DNA of 64,000 nt from Opitutaceae bacterium (GTDB lineage Bacteria; Verrucomicrobiota; Verrucomicrobiia; Opitutales; Opitutaceae). The translations under genes and the position numbers were made by a program. The DNA lies in contig JADJTK010000032.1 in NCBI GenBank assembly GCA_016711225.1, positions 1 to 64,000 on the forward strand, written 5' to 3'. Positions within the stretch are counted from its first letter, which is position 1. Every line of letters starts with the position of its first letter. The notes beneath the pieces were generated by a model that was not told the DNA's origin, made no database searches, and saw only the letters and a program-made list of their open reading frames with translations. Shown in pieces: positions 30,290-38,625 of the stretch.

Positions 30290-32291
30290 TCAATCCTGCG
30301 GCCCTGGCGCCGCCGCCGGAGCGGCATCGTCGCCCGCCAGCGCGGCCTTCGCCGCCTGCATCACGGCGGCAAACGGCGCCTCGACCGCCGAACCAAAACG
30401 CGGATGCCGCGTGAGCTTCGCCGCGGAAAGCGCCGGCGAGGCGATGCCGCAGAGAAAACGCGCCATCTGCCGCGCCCCGCCCAACGCCCGTGGATGCGCG
30501 GCGCGAAGACCGCCGAGTTCCTCGGCCGACAACTCCACCGCGTGGTACTCGCGCTCCAGCACCACGCGGGCATCGCCGGCACACGGCCCGCAATGGCCAC
30601 AGTCACGGCCAAGCTCCTCGCCGAAGTATCCGAGCAATCGTCGCACCAGGCAGCCCTGGCCCCCCACCAGCGCCGCCACGCCCGCCACCCGCGCGATGTC
30701 GCTGGCCTCACGCGTCGCGAAGCGCCGCCGCAGTTCATGCCACACCGCCGCGAGATCCTCCGGCACGCGCACCACGCGGTACCCTTGCCTCACGCCCGCC
30801 ACCTGCAGCTCCAGATCCCCCTTCTCCTCCAGATAGGTCAGCGCTTTCACCACACGCTCGCGGTTGCCTCCGAGCGCCTCTGCCCCGTCCTCGCCGGCGA
30901 GAGCCTGCACCGCATCCGCGAGCACGACCGAGTTCCAGATCCGGCCCACCTTCGCCAGACCGAAAAGGCGCTCCAGAAACGCCCGCCGGTCCGCATCGAA
31001 CCGCCCAAGGATCTCCTCGGTCTCGCGCAGGAATTTCCATTGGTAGGTCGTATAAAACGGCGCGGTCGCCTCAATCACCCCGTCGAGCTCGAGGTAGGTC
31101 AGCGCGGTTGAGACTACGAGAGGTCGGATGTCGTGCCTCGTCGACAACTCGTAGCCGGAGATGTCGAACGTGTCGCCGGCCGCCCGCCCCTGGAGCAGCG
31201 CTTTGAGCAGATCGCGCAAAGCCTCCGGGGTTGGCGTATCTCCGTAGGTGAAGTTTTCCAACACGGTAAGGTCCGCCGCCGCGGCGAAGATCTCGCAGTG
31301 CGACGGCGCTCCATCGCGGCCGGCGCGGCCGATCTCCTGCGCATAGTTCTCCTGGCTCTTCGGCAGATTGTAGTGGAAGACCGCGCGGATGTTCGCCTTG
31401 TCGATGCCCATGCCGAACGCGATCGTGGCCACGACAATCGCCTCGTCCGACGCCATGAAACGGTTCTGCACCGCCTCGCGCGCCTCCGCCTCCATGCCCG
31501 CATGATACGCCTCGGCCGCGAAGCCCGCCGCCGCCAGAGCAGCGGCGACGTGCTCGGCGGTCTTCTGCAACGTCACGTACACGATCGTCGGGCCGCGCGG
31601 CCGCGCCTTCAGCCGCGCGATCAAGACCCCGATACGGTCGCGGGGCGCACACGCCGTGGCGCGCAGGAAGAGATTGGGACGGTAAAAGCCGGTGTTCACG
31701 TGCGCTTCCGGGGCGATGGCGAACGCGCTACAGATGTCACGCGCCACCGCCGGCGTCGCCGTGGCCGTGAGCGCCAGCACTCGCCCCACCTTCAACTCCC
31801 GCGCATAGCGGGCGAGCTTGAGGTAGTCGGGCCGGAAATTGTGGCCCCACTCGGAGATGCAATGCGCCTCGTCGATCACCAGCAGATCGATCCGCAACGA
31901 CTTGAGGCGGGCAAGGAAGCGCTCGTTGGAGAACCGCTCGGGCGCCACATAGAGGAGCTTGAGTCGGCGCGCCCGCAGCGCGTCCTGAATTTCCTCAAAC
32001 GCCTCGCGGCTCACCGAAGAATCCAGCCGTGCCGCCTCAATGCCGCGCCCTTGCAGAAAATCCACCTGGTCCTTCATCAGCGCGATCAAGGGCGAAACCA
32101 CGACCGTGAGTCCCTCCAGCAGCAACGCCGGCAGTTGGTAACAAAGGCTCTTGCCGCTGCCGGTCGGAGCACACCGCCAGCGCCGAATTGCCCGCGAGCA
32201 GCTGCGTGATCACCTCCTCCTGCCCCGGACGGAAGTCGGAAAAGCCAAAGCGCTCTTTGAGGAGCGCGCGGGCGGCGGGGTTTGGATTCAT
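30290..32291 (-). CDS. recQ: RecQ family ATP-dependent DNA helicase (frameshifted)
   Basis: RecQ unwinds DNA during recombination and repair. The long frame (30290-32125) contains VVSPLIALMKDQVDFL, the DEAH-type box VIDEAHCISEWGHNFRPDY, ALTATATP, the C-terminal helicase motifs (GMGIDKANIRAV, QEIGRAGRDG) and a zinc-binding and winged-helix region with CGHCGPC. It lacks an N-terminus. The frame from ATG 32289-32291 gives MNPNPAARALLKERFGFSD and FRPGQEEVITQLLAGNSALAV, then slips. Walker A (PTGSGKS) is read in the frame of the long part. Removing one base at about 32168 restores the protein. No separate HRDC domain was seen. Sequence error or real inactivation are both possible. Confidence 0.9.
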
Positions 32292-32732
32292 GGTAACGCG
32301 CAGCCTGAGCCTAGCGCCGCGACGCAGCAACCGCAGTTCGCCGGCTCATCCGCCCGAGCTCCCCTGCCCTGGAAACGCCGAGCTCCCGCTCGGCTTTCCG
32401 TCAAACTCCGTCGGATTGGAGGCGTCCTCCCTTTGTGGACTTGTGGCAAGGCACAGCTCCGGTTGGAGAGCGAGGCTCCGCCCGAGCCGTTTCCGCTCTC
32501 TTCACCGCCTCAACACCGCTCGCCCGCCCCCCCTCCGTCCGCACGCCGAGCGCGACGGTGGCGCGGGTCGTCGTCGCCGTGATCGCAGCGGCCTCCTCAA
32601 AGGGCAGCGCATTGAGCGTGGCTTCGAAGGGCTCCGCGGGCACCGGCCCATCGTGCGCCAAACACAGACGACCGTCTACAAGATGCGATGCTCTCCATAC
32701 GTCCGATCCCGAGGCATCCGGCCAGGATTGAA
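32292..32732. other. Intergenic region with palindromic repeats
   Basis: About 440 bases between recQ and the lipoprotein gene. It contains a hairpin GCCGAGCTCCCGCTCGGC near 32381-32398 and an inverted copy of a repeat found twice near 42.6-42.8 kb. No coding sequence was recognised. Confidence 0.5.
32459..32494 (-). repeat. Dispersed palindromic repeat, family D (copy 3)
   Basis: The reverse complement matches the two copies at 42603-42640 and 42781-42818 over about 35 bases with few differences. The shared core is GGCTCGGGCGGAGCC, itself an inverted repeat. Confidence 0.7.
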
Positions 32733-33521
32733 TTATTCAACCCACTGCCCTGGGAAAGTGTACAAGAGCTCCATCTTGCATGGGACGCTTTTGCCAGCCT
32801 GCTTCGCCGGCTTGAAGCTGCTGAGACGAGCCGCCGCCAATGCTGCTTCGCCGAACTCTGGGCTGCTTGCTTGGACCGAGAAATCCTTCGCTCCGTCCGA
32901 AGCCGTGAGCTCGAACTTGACGACGGCAGCGCCTTCCACTCCTCGGGCCTTCAACCCTGGCGGGTACTCGGCGCGCTCCTGCTTTTCGGGCACAGGCGGT
33001 GTGTCCATGTCGCCATAGGCTTTACCGTAGGGGATCCGTTTGCCGTCGGGCGAGGTGGTCGAAAGCACTGCGGGGACGGCAAGGTAGGCCGGCGCTTTCA
33101 GGTATTTGGGCTTCGATTCTCTGCGGTTCATGAGGATGCGAGCCACGAACACAATCTCCTCCGGGTCATTCGTGATATCGTTCGCAATGACCGTGAACTC
33201 GGTGCCTCCATACAGGGTGAAGGTGAAGCGATATTTCCGGTTCTCCTGGGCCAGGAAGTCAAAAGTTGCGCTGCCCTCGTGGAAGAACTTCGCGATTGAG
33301 AGGCGCACCCGATGCATTCCGGGCAGAACATAAATGGGACCAAGGGGGTCGCCTAGGTACCGCGGTGGCTTCCCATCAACCGCCCCCACCACAAGCTCCC
33401 ACCCGTCAAGCCCGATGTACCCGGAGAGCTCCGCCGCATTCGGAGGCTTCTCGTCGGGATTTCGAGCAAGAACTACGCACGCTACCAATAGACTGGACAG
33501 AAGAATATAGATTACGCGCAT
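32733..33521 (-). CDS. Lipoprotein with TonB C-terminal-like domain
   Basis: A 262-residue protein. The start at 33521 gives a lipoprotein signal with lipobox LVAC near residue 12. A middle domain of about 120 residues (GYIGLDGWELVVGAVDGKPP, then a strand-rich part) is unassigned. The last 85 residues (YPPGLKARGVEGAAVVKFELTA ... AALAAARLSSFKPAKQAGK) fit the TonB_C energy-transducer domain: YP, a G-V-x-G turn, a central F-x-V segment, AAL and the F-x-PA motif. Anchoring by a lipid, not by an N-terminal membrane helix, is unlike true TonB, so it may be a sensor or accessory protein. Its base composition is less C-rich than its neighbours. Confidence 0.75.
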   Translation of the reverse strand: MRVIYILLSSLLVACVVLARNPDEKPPNAAELSGYIGLDGWELVVGAVDGKPPRYLGDPLGPIYVLPGMHRVRLSIAKFFHEGSATFDFLAQENRKYRFTFTLYGGTEFTVIANDITNDPEEIVFVARILMNRRESKPKYLKAPAYLAVPAVLSTTSPDGKRIPYGKAYGDMDTPPVPEKQERAEYPPGLKARGVEGAAVVKFELTASDGAKDFSVQASSPEFGEAALAAARLSSFKPAKQAGKSVPCKMELLYTFPGQWVE

Positions 33522-33785
33522 CGATATTGTAGATTGCGGAACAGGGTCACATTCCGATGTGAGACCTACTTGAAGTCGGATGCGTTCCGGAGTGAAGCAG
33601 AATCTGAGCGGAGCTCGCACCATACAGGCGCCGATGAGACACTCCAGGTGGGGGGCGGTCGTCCGCTGACCACGCACGTGGCGTCAAACTTCACCAACAA
33701 CGTGATGCACCACCCGCGCGCGGCAGCGAAAACTCAACGGCACGGTTTTCGGTTCGACCGCGTTGCCGCCCCGCAGCACTTAACC

Positions 33786-34856
33786 TCACCCCAGCTTCAT
33801 CTCACCAGCGGCGACCATCTGCAACATCGCACACGGACCGGCGTGCAGCGGCAAATCGACACGGCCGCGACGGCGCGACGACTCGTGCGTGGCGAACATC
33901 ACTTCGGTGGCGCGCAGCGCGAGTGAGCTGTCCATCTGCGGCACGCCGCCCTTCTCGAGGCAGTCGAGCATCTCGGCGATCGCTCGGTAGATGGCCTTGT
34001 CGTCGTGGATGTGCTCGCCGGTGTCCAAGACTTCCCACTCCGCCTGGCCAGCCCGTCGGATGCGCAGCCACGGATCATCGAAGAGAATCTCGATCAGGCC
34101 GCGCTCGCCAATGAGGCGCAGCAGGCAGCCATTCTCGGCGTGGTCCTTGCCGAAGCGGAAGACCGCGCGCACCCCGTTCTTGAACCGAATCTCGGAGACG
34201 CCGTGCCCGGCGTGCAGCATGCCGAAGACGATGCGTGGCTCGCTTAGGTCGATTTGCCCGAGCACCCAGTCGGCCGGCAGGTCGTTGTTGTAGAAGAAAA
34301 ACATATCGAGCACATGCGAGCCAGAGTCGGCGATGTCGTTCCAGGCCCCTTCCATGCGCTGCAACGCGCCGATCTCGCCGGCATCGAGCAGCGCCTTGGC
34401 CTTGGCCAGCGGCAGGTTGAAGCGGCGCTGATGGTTGATGCAGAGCATCACGCCGTTCTGCTTGCACACCTCGTGCATGCGCAGACTGGCGTCCCAGTTG
34501 ATATCCATCGGCTTCTCACAAAGGATGAGCTTGGGCTTGAACGCCGCCAGTTGGCAGACGACCTCGGCATGCAGCTTGGGCCAGAGACACACGCTCACAA
34601 CATCGGGCTGCTCGACCTTCATCATCTCCAAATAGTCGGTATAGACGGCCGCCTTCGGGTTGTGCACCGCGACGAACTCCTCGCCTCGCTCGCCCACCAG
34701 ATCAGCCACGGCAACCAGCGTGCAGCGGCCGGAGGCGGTGAACCCGGCCATATGCCGGTGCGCCATGCCGAAACCGGTGGCGCCATCGGCCTTCCAGGGA
34801 CGGCCACAACCGATCAATGCAACCTTGTAGTGGGACGAGCTCGAGGGGGTACTCAT
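33786..34856 (-). CDS. Gfo/Idh/MocA family oxidoreductase
   Basis: A 356-residue NAD(P)-dependent oxidoreductase, likely acting on a sugar or sugar acid. The Rossmann motif VALIGCG is followed by an insertion (RPWKADGATGFGMAHRH). The family motif LCEKPMDINW with its Lys is near residue 118, and the downstream beta-sheet domain has INHQRRFNLPL. The ATG at 34856 was chosen because the preceding 21 codons look like spacer. No transporter or kinase neighbours point to a substrate. Confidence 0.9.
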   Translation of the reverse strand: MSTPSSSSHYKVALIGCGRPWKADGATGFGMAHRHMAGFTASGRCTLVAVADLVGERGEEFVAVHNPKAAVYTDYLEMMKVEQPDVVSVCLWPKLHAEVVCQLAAFKPKLILCEKPMDINWDASLRMHEVCKQNGVMLCINHQRRFNLPLAKAKALLDAGEIGALQRMEGAWNDIADSGSHVLDMFFFYNNDLPADWVLGQIDLSEPRIVFGMLHAGHGVSEIRFKNGVRAVFRFGKDHAENGCLLRLIGERGLIEILFDDPWLRIRRAGQAEWEVLDTGEHIHDDKAIYRAIAEMLDCLEKGGVPQMDSSLALRATEVMFATHESSRRRGRVDLPLHAGPCAMLQMVAAGEMKLG

Positions 34857-34953
34857 AGCCGCCAAGCATGGGAGGCGAGCCACGGAGGGCGAAGCGATTT
34901 CGCGGCGCCAGTGAGGCAAAGACCGCCGTTCAATGCGTCGACCGCCGCCGCCC

Positions 34954-35019
34954 TGTAGGCCACCGCGCCGAGGTGGCCTCGTCGACCCCTATATGCCACC
35001 GCGTTGAGGTGGCCCTACC
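34954..35019. repeat. Palindromic repeat, family C (copy 1)
   Basis: The element begins TGTAGGCCACCGCGCCGAGG and ends GGCCCTACC. It contains two hairpins of the GGCCACC...GGTGGCC type. It is nearly identical at its left side to the copy at 52549-52610 and lies in the 339-base gap between the oxidoreductase and hom. Confidence 0.75.
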
Positions 35020-35195
35020 AACGGCCACGGCAGCGCCCCGGACTCCCAGAACCACAGGCATTGCGCCTCGCCTCCGCCGCCCGCTCTCCCCCAACGGCTC
35101 GACCAGCTCGGCTCTCAAGCCGCGCGCCGCAGAGATTTCGGCAAACAAACGTTGTCGCCCTGCCGTCGGCGGTTTTTGCTGCCGACCTCACCTCT

Positions 35196-36542
35196 ATGAA
35201 ACAGGTCAATCTCGGCATGATCGGCGGCGGTACCGTAGGCAGCGGCGTTTTCAACGCCCTCCAGCAGAACTCGGAGCTTCTGGCCGCGCGAACGGGCATC
35301 CGCCTCGTCGTCCGCAAGGTCGCCGTCAAAGCGTTCGACGAACCCCGACCCTACCCGATCCCGGCCGCCCTCATGACGCTGAATTGGAAGGACGTCGTCG
35401 AGGACCCTGAGATCCAGATCGTCACCGAGCTCGTCGGCGGCACCGGCATCGCCAAGGTCATCGTGCTCGCCGCTCTCGAGCGCGGCAAGGCGGTCGTCAC
35501 CGCCAACAAGGCCCTGCTCTCCGCCCACGGCCCCGAGCTCTTCGCCGCGGCCAAGAAGGCCGGCACCAATCTCTACTACGAGGCCAGCGTGGCCGGCGGC
35601 ATCCCGATCATCAAGACGCTGCGCGAGGCCCTCGTGGGCAACCGCTTCGAGCGCATCTACGGCATCGTCAACGGCACCTGCAATTACATCCTCACCCGCA
35701 TGACCCGCGAAGGCGCCGCCTTCGACGCCGTGCTGGCCGACGCCCAGCGCCTGGGCTACGCCGAAGCCGACCCGACCCTCGACGTCGACGGCCACGACGC
35801 CGCGCACAAAACGGGTATCCTCGCCTCGCTCGCGCACGGCTTCTGGGTCGACCACCACTCCATCCACGTCGAGGGTATCCGCCCGCTCACCCCGCTGGAC
35901 ATCCGTTTCGCCCAACAGCTCGGCTACACCATCAAGCTCCTCGGCTCCATCCGCATCGCCCCGCCGGCGAAGGGCGCGAAGGCCCCGAAGGGCAAAAAGG
36001 CCAAGGCCGCCGGCGTGCGCATCAGCGTGGCCGTGAGCCCCACCCTCGTGCCCCAGAGCCACGTGCTGGCCAGCGTGAACGACGTCTTCAACGCCGTCTT
36101 CGTCACCGGTTTTCCGATCGGCGACACGCTCTACTACGGTCGCGGCGCGGGCAAGGATGCCACCGCCTCCGCCGTGCTCAGCGATCTGGCCGACGCCGGC
36201 CTCGACATCAGCCGCGGCACCCTCGATCGCGTGCCCGCCTTCACGCCCCACGCCGAGGGTACGGTGGTCCCCTTCAGCGAGACCTCCTCGCGCTTCTACC
36301 TGCGCCTCAACGTCGTGGATAAGCTCGGCGTAATCGCGAAGGTCTCGTCGATCCTGAGCACCGCCGGCATCAGCATCGCCTCCATCGTGCAGCCCGAGGG
36401 CCGCGAAGGGGAGACGGTGGCGCTGATCCTTATGACGCATACCGCCAGTCGCGCCGCGATGGACAAGGCCCGTGCCGCCATCGCCAAGCTGCCGGCCGTA
36501 AAGGGCCCGTCGCTGCTCCTCCCAGTCGAGGATTTCGCCTGA
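35196..36542 (+). CDS. hom: Homoserine dehydrogenase
   Basis: Reduces aspartate semialdehyde to homoserine, the branch point to threonine, methionine and isoleucine. The 448-residue protein starts with a Rossmann fold (NLGMIGGGTVGSGVF), has the conserved VTANKALLS and IVNGTCNYILTRM with ADPTLDVDGHDAAHK of the catalytic domain, and ends with an ACT domain (LRLNVVDKLGVIAKVSSILS) that usually mediates feedback by threonine. A Lys/Ala/Pro-rich insertion (PPAKGAKAPKGKKAKAAG) lies near residue 256. The start at 35196 matches the family; the frame upstream is spacer. A palindromic repeat begins at its stop codon. Confidence 0.96.
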   Translation: MKQVNLGMIGGGTVGSGVFNALQQNSELLAARTGIRLVVRKVAVKAFDEPRPYPIPAALMTLNWKDVVEDPEIQIVTELVGGTGIAKVIVLAALERGKAVVTANKALLSAHGPELFAAAKKAGTNLYYEASVAGGIPIIKTLREALVGNRFERIYGIVNGTCNYILTRMTREGAAFDAVLADAQRLGYAEADPTLDVDGHDAAHKTGILASLAHGFWVDHHSIHVEGIRPLTPLDIRFAQQLGYTIKLLGSIRIAPPAKGAKAPKGKKAKAAGVRISVAVSPTLVPQSHVLASVNDVFNAVFVTGFPIGDTLYYGRGAGKDATASAVLSDLADAGLDISRGTLDRVPAFTPHAEGTVVPFSETSSRFYLRLNVVDKLGVIAKVSSILSTAGISIASIVQPEGREGETVALILMTHTASRAAMDKARAAIAKLPAVKGPSLLLPVEDFA

Positions 36543-36637
36543 CGGAGCGCAGGCCTCCATGCCTGCGTCCGAGACGTAGCGGAAGCGCTTCGCTTCCGCC
36601 CCGTAGGTCAGCGTGCTTGCACGCGCCTCCGGGTCAC
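36539..36637. repeat. Palindromic repeat, family B (copy 1)
   Basis: Starts at the hom stop codon and contains three hairpins: 36548-36554 with 36561-36567, 36579-36587 with 36591-36599 (nine perfect pairs), and 36611-36616 with 36619-36624. It matches the copy at 37338-37436 along its whole length with scattered differences. Confidence 0.8.
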
Positions 36638-36712
36638 CACCGCAGCCGCCCGCCCAACGGGCCGCCCTTCGTCGCGCTCGCCCCCGTCGGGTGAACCGCT
36701 CAGCCTTCGCCC

Positions 36713-37345
36713 ATGATCTTCGTCCTGCCCGGCATGGGTGCCGACCACCGGATGTACCAGGCCCCCGCCTGGCACACCCTGGCCGAGACACGCTTCCTCG
36801 ACTGGCCGAAACATCGGGGCGAAGACTCGATCACCGCCATCGCCGACCGCATGATTGCCGAAGCGGGAATCAACGCCGGCGATACCGTCATCGGCTCCTC
36901 CCTCGGTGGCATCGTTGGTTGCGAGATCGCCAACCGTCTCCGGCTACACGCACTGGTGCTCGTCGGCAGTGCGCAATCTGCGACCGAGATCTCGGGACTG
37001 CTCGCCGCCCTGTATCCCCTCGCAGCCCTAGCGCCGCTGGATTTCATCCGCCTCTCCGCCGGGAAACTACCGGGTGAGTTATGCGAGATGTTCGTCGACA
37101 GCCAGACGAGTTTCATTCGCGCGATGTGCCGCGCCATTTTCACCTGGCCGGGCCTCGATCTCGCCCGCCAGCGCCCGATTCGCCTGCACGGCCGGCATGA
37201 CCGGGTCATTCCGCTGCCGCCCGGGGCGGACCTTGTTCTCGACGCCGGGCACCTGCTCGCCATGACCCACGCCGCCGAGTGCGTCGCCTTCTTGAATGCG
37301 CATCGGCCCTGGGCAGCCCACGATCAGCGCGACCGCCTGACGTAG
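36713..37345 (+). CDS. Small alpha/beta hydrolase
   Basis: A 210-residue alpha/beta-hydrolase. The nucleophile elbow is IGSSLGGIVG (Ser near residue 64), the acid is probably the Asp in LHGRHDRVIP, and the His lies in DAGHLLAMTHAAE. The cap region is short. There is no signal peptide, so it is cytoplasmic. Substrate unknown. The last codons and the TAG stop coincide with the start of a repeat copy, so the original C-terminus may have been altered. Confidence 0.82.
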   Translation: MIFVLPGMGADHRMYQAPAWHTLAETRFLDWPKHRGEDSITAIADRMIAEAGINAGDTVIGSSLGGIVGCEIANRLRLHALVLVGSAQSATEISGLLAALYPLAALAPLDFIRLSAGKLPGELCEMFVDSQTSFIRAMCRAIFTWPGLDLARQRPIRLHGRHDRVIPLPPGADLVLDAGHLLAMTHAAECVAFLNAHRPWAAHDQRDRLT

Positions 37346-37436
37346 CGCAGGCCTCCGTGCCAGCCTTCGAAGCGTAGAGGAAGCACCTCGCTTCCGCCCG
37401 TGGGCCAGCGGGCTTGCATGCGCCTCCGGGCTGACC
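37338..37436. repeat. Palindromic repeat, family B (copy 2)
   Basis: A diverged copy of the element at 36539-36637: TGACGTAGCGCAGGCCTCC at the left end, GCGCCTCCGGGCTGACC at the right. Substitutions weaken the hairpins. It overlaps the stop codon of the alpha/beta hydrolase. Confidence 0.75.
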
Positions 37437-37593
37437 GGCAGGGATCGTCTCCTTCGCGTCGAACGTGCTCGCGAGAGCGACCGTACCGGTGAGCGGCGCA
37501 CCACCGCACTCGACGGCGCTCTCCGCGCCCTGACTGTACGGCCTCGCGGCAATTGCCGGGCGAGCGCACACCCGCCAAGCTGCGGCCCTTCCC

Positions 37594-38625
37594 ATGGTCT
37601 TCACCAGACTCTCCTTTTGTGCCGTCGTGCTGGCGCTCCGACTCGTCCCCTTCTCGAATGCCATCCCCGCCGCCGAGCCCAATCTCCCCAATCCGCTCAT
37701 CCGCGAACGCGCCGACCCCTGGGTGCTTCGCCACTCCGACGGCTACACCTACTTCACGGCCACTGTGCCGGAGTACGACCGCATCGAGCTGAGGCGCGCC
37801 CCCTCCCTGGCCGGGCTGCCCGCCGCCGAACCCAAGACCGTCTGGCGCAAGCACGCCACCGGCCCGATGGGCGCCCACATCTGGGCTCCGGAGCTCCACC
37901 ACATCGACGGCAAATGGTACCTCTACTTCGCCGCCGGCGAAGCCGAGAAGATCTGGGCCATCCGCATCTATGTACTCGAAAACTCCGCCGCCAATCCACT
38001 CGAGGGAGAGTGGATCGAGCGCGGCCAGCTGCGCACCCAGTGGGAGTCGTTCGCGCTCGACGCCACCACCTTCGCCCATCGCGGCACCCGCTACCTCATA
38101 TGGGCCCAGCACGACCCGGCCGAGAAGAACAATACCGATCTCTACCTCGCCAGGATGGACTCGCCTACCTCCATCACCGGTCCGCAGGTACGCCTCTCCC
38201 GACCGGAACTCGACTGGGAGAAGGTGCGCTACGCCGTGAACGAGGGCCCTGCGGTGCTCGTCCGCCATGGTCGCGTCTTCGTGACCTACTCCGCCGCCGG
38301 CACCGGCGCCGAATACTGCCTCGGTCTGCTCTCCGCCGATGAGAACGCCGACCTGCTCGATCCAAAATCATGGGCCAAATCGCCCTCCCCCGTCTTCGCC
38401 TCCAACGAGGTCAACGGCATCTTCGGACCCGGCCACAACTGTTTCACCACTTCCAAAGACGGCCGAACCGACCTGCTCGTCTATCACGCCCGCAACTACC
38501 GCGACATCGTCGGCGATCCATTGCGGGATCCCAACCGCCACACCCGCGTGCAGCCCTTCGTCTGGCGCACCGACGGCACGCCGGACTTCGGCACGCCGAC
38601 CCCCGAACCGGCCACCGCCAAATGA
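37594..38625 (+). CDS. Glycoside hydrolase family 43 (arabinofuranosidase-like), secreted
   Basis: A 343-residue five-bladed propeller glycosidase with a signal peptide (about residues 1-23). Typical GH43 landmarks are the base Asp in RERADPWVLRHSDGYTYF, HIWAPELHHIDGKWYLYFAAG, an internal Asp in FALDATTFAHRGTRYLIWAQ and the acid Glu in VNEGPAVLVRHGRVF. Proteins of this layout are usually alpha-L-arabinofuranosidases that trim arabinan or arabinoxylan. The stop overlaps the start of the GH35 gene (ATGA), so the two enzymes are translationally coupled and probably work on the same pectic side chains. Confidence 0.9.
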   Translation: MVFTRLSFCAVVLALRLVPFSNAIPAAEPNLPNPLIRERADPWVLRHSDGYTYFTATVPEYDRIELRRAPSLAGLPAAEPKTVWRKHATGPMGAHIWAPELHHIDGKWYLYFAAGEAEKIWAIRIYVLENSAANPLEGEWIERGQLRTQWESFALDATTFAHRGTRYLIWAQHDPAEKNNTDLYLARMDSPTSITGPQVRLSRPELDWEKVRYAVNEGPAVLVRHGRVFVTYSAAGTGAEYCLGLLSADENADLLDPKSWAKSPSPVFASNEVNGIFGPGHNCFTTSKDGRTDLLVYHARNYRDIVGDPLRDPNRHTRVQPFVWRTDGTPDFGTPTPEPATAK

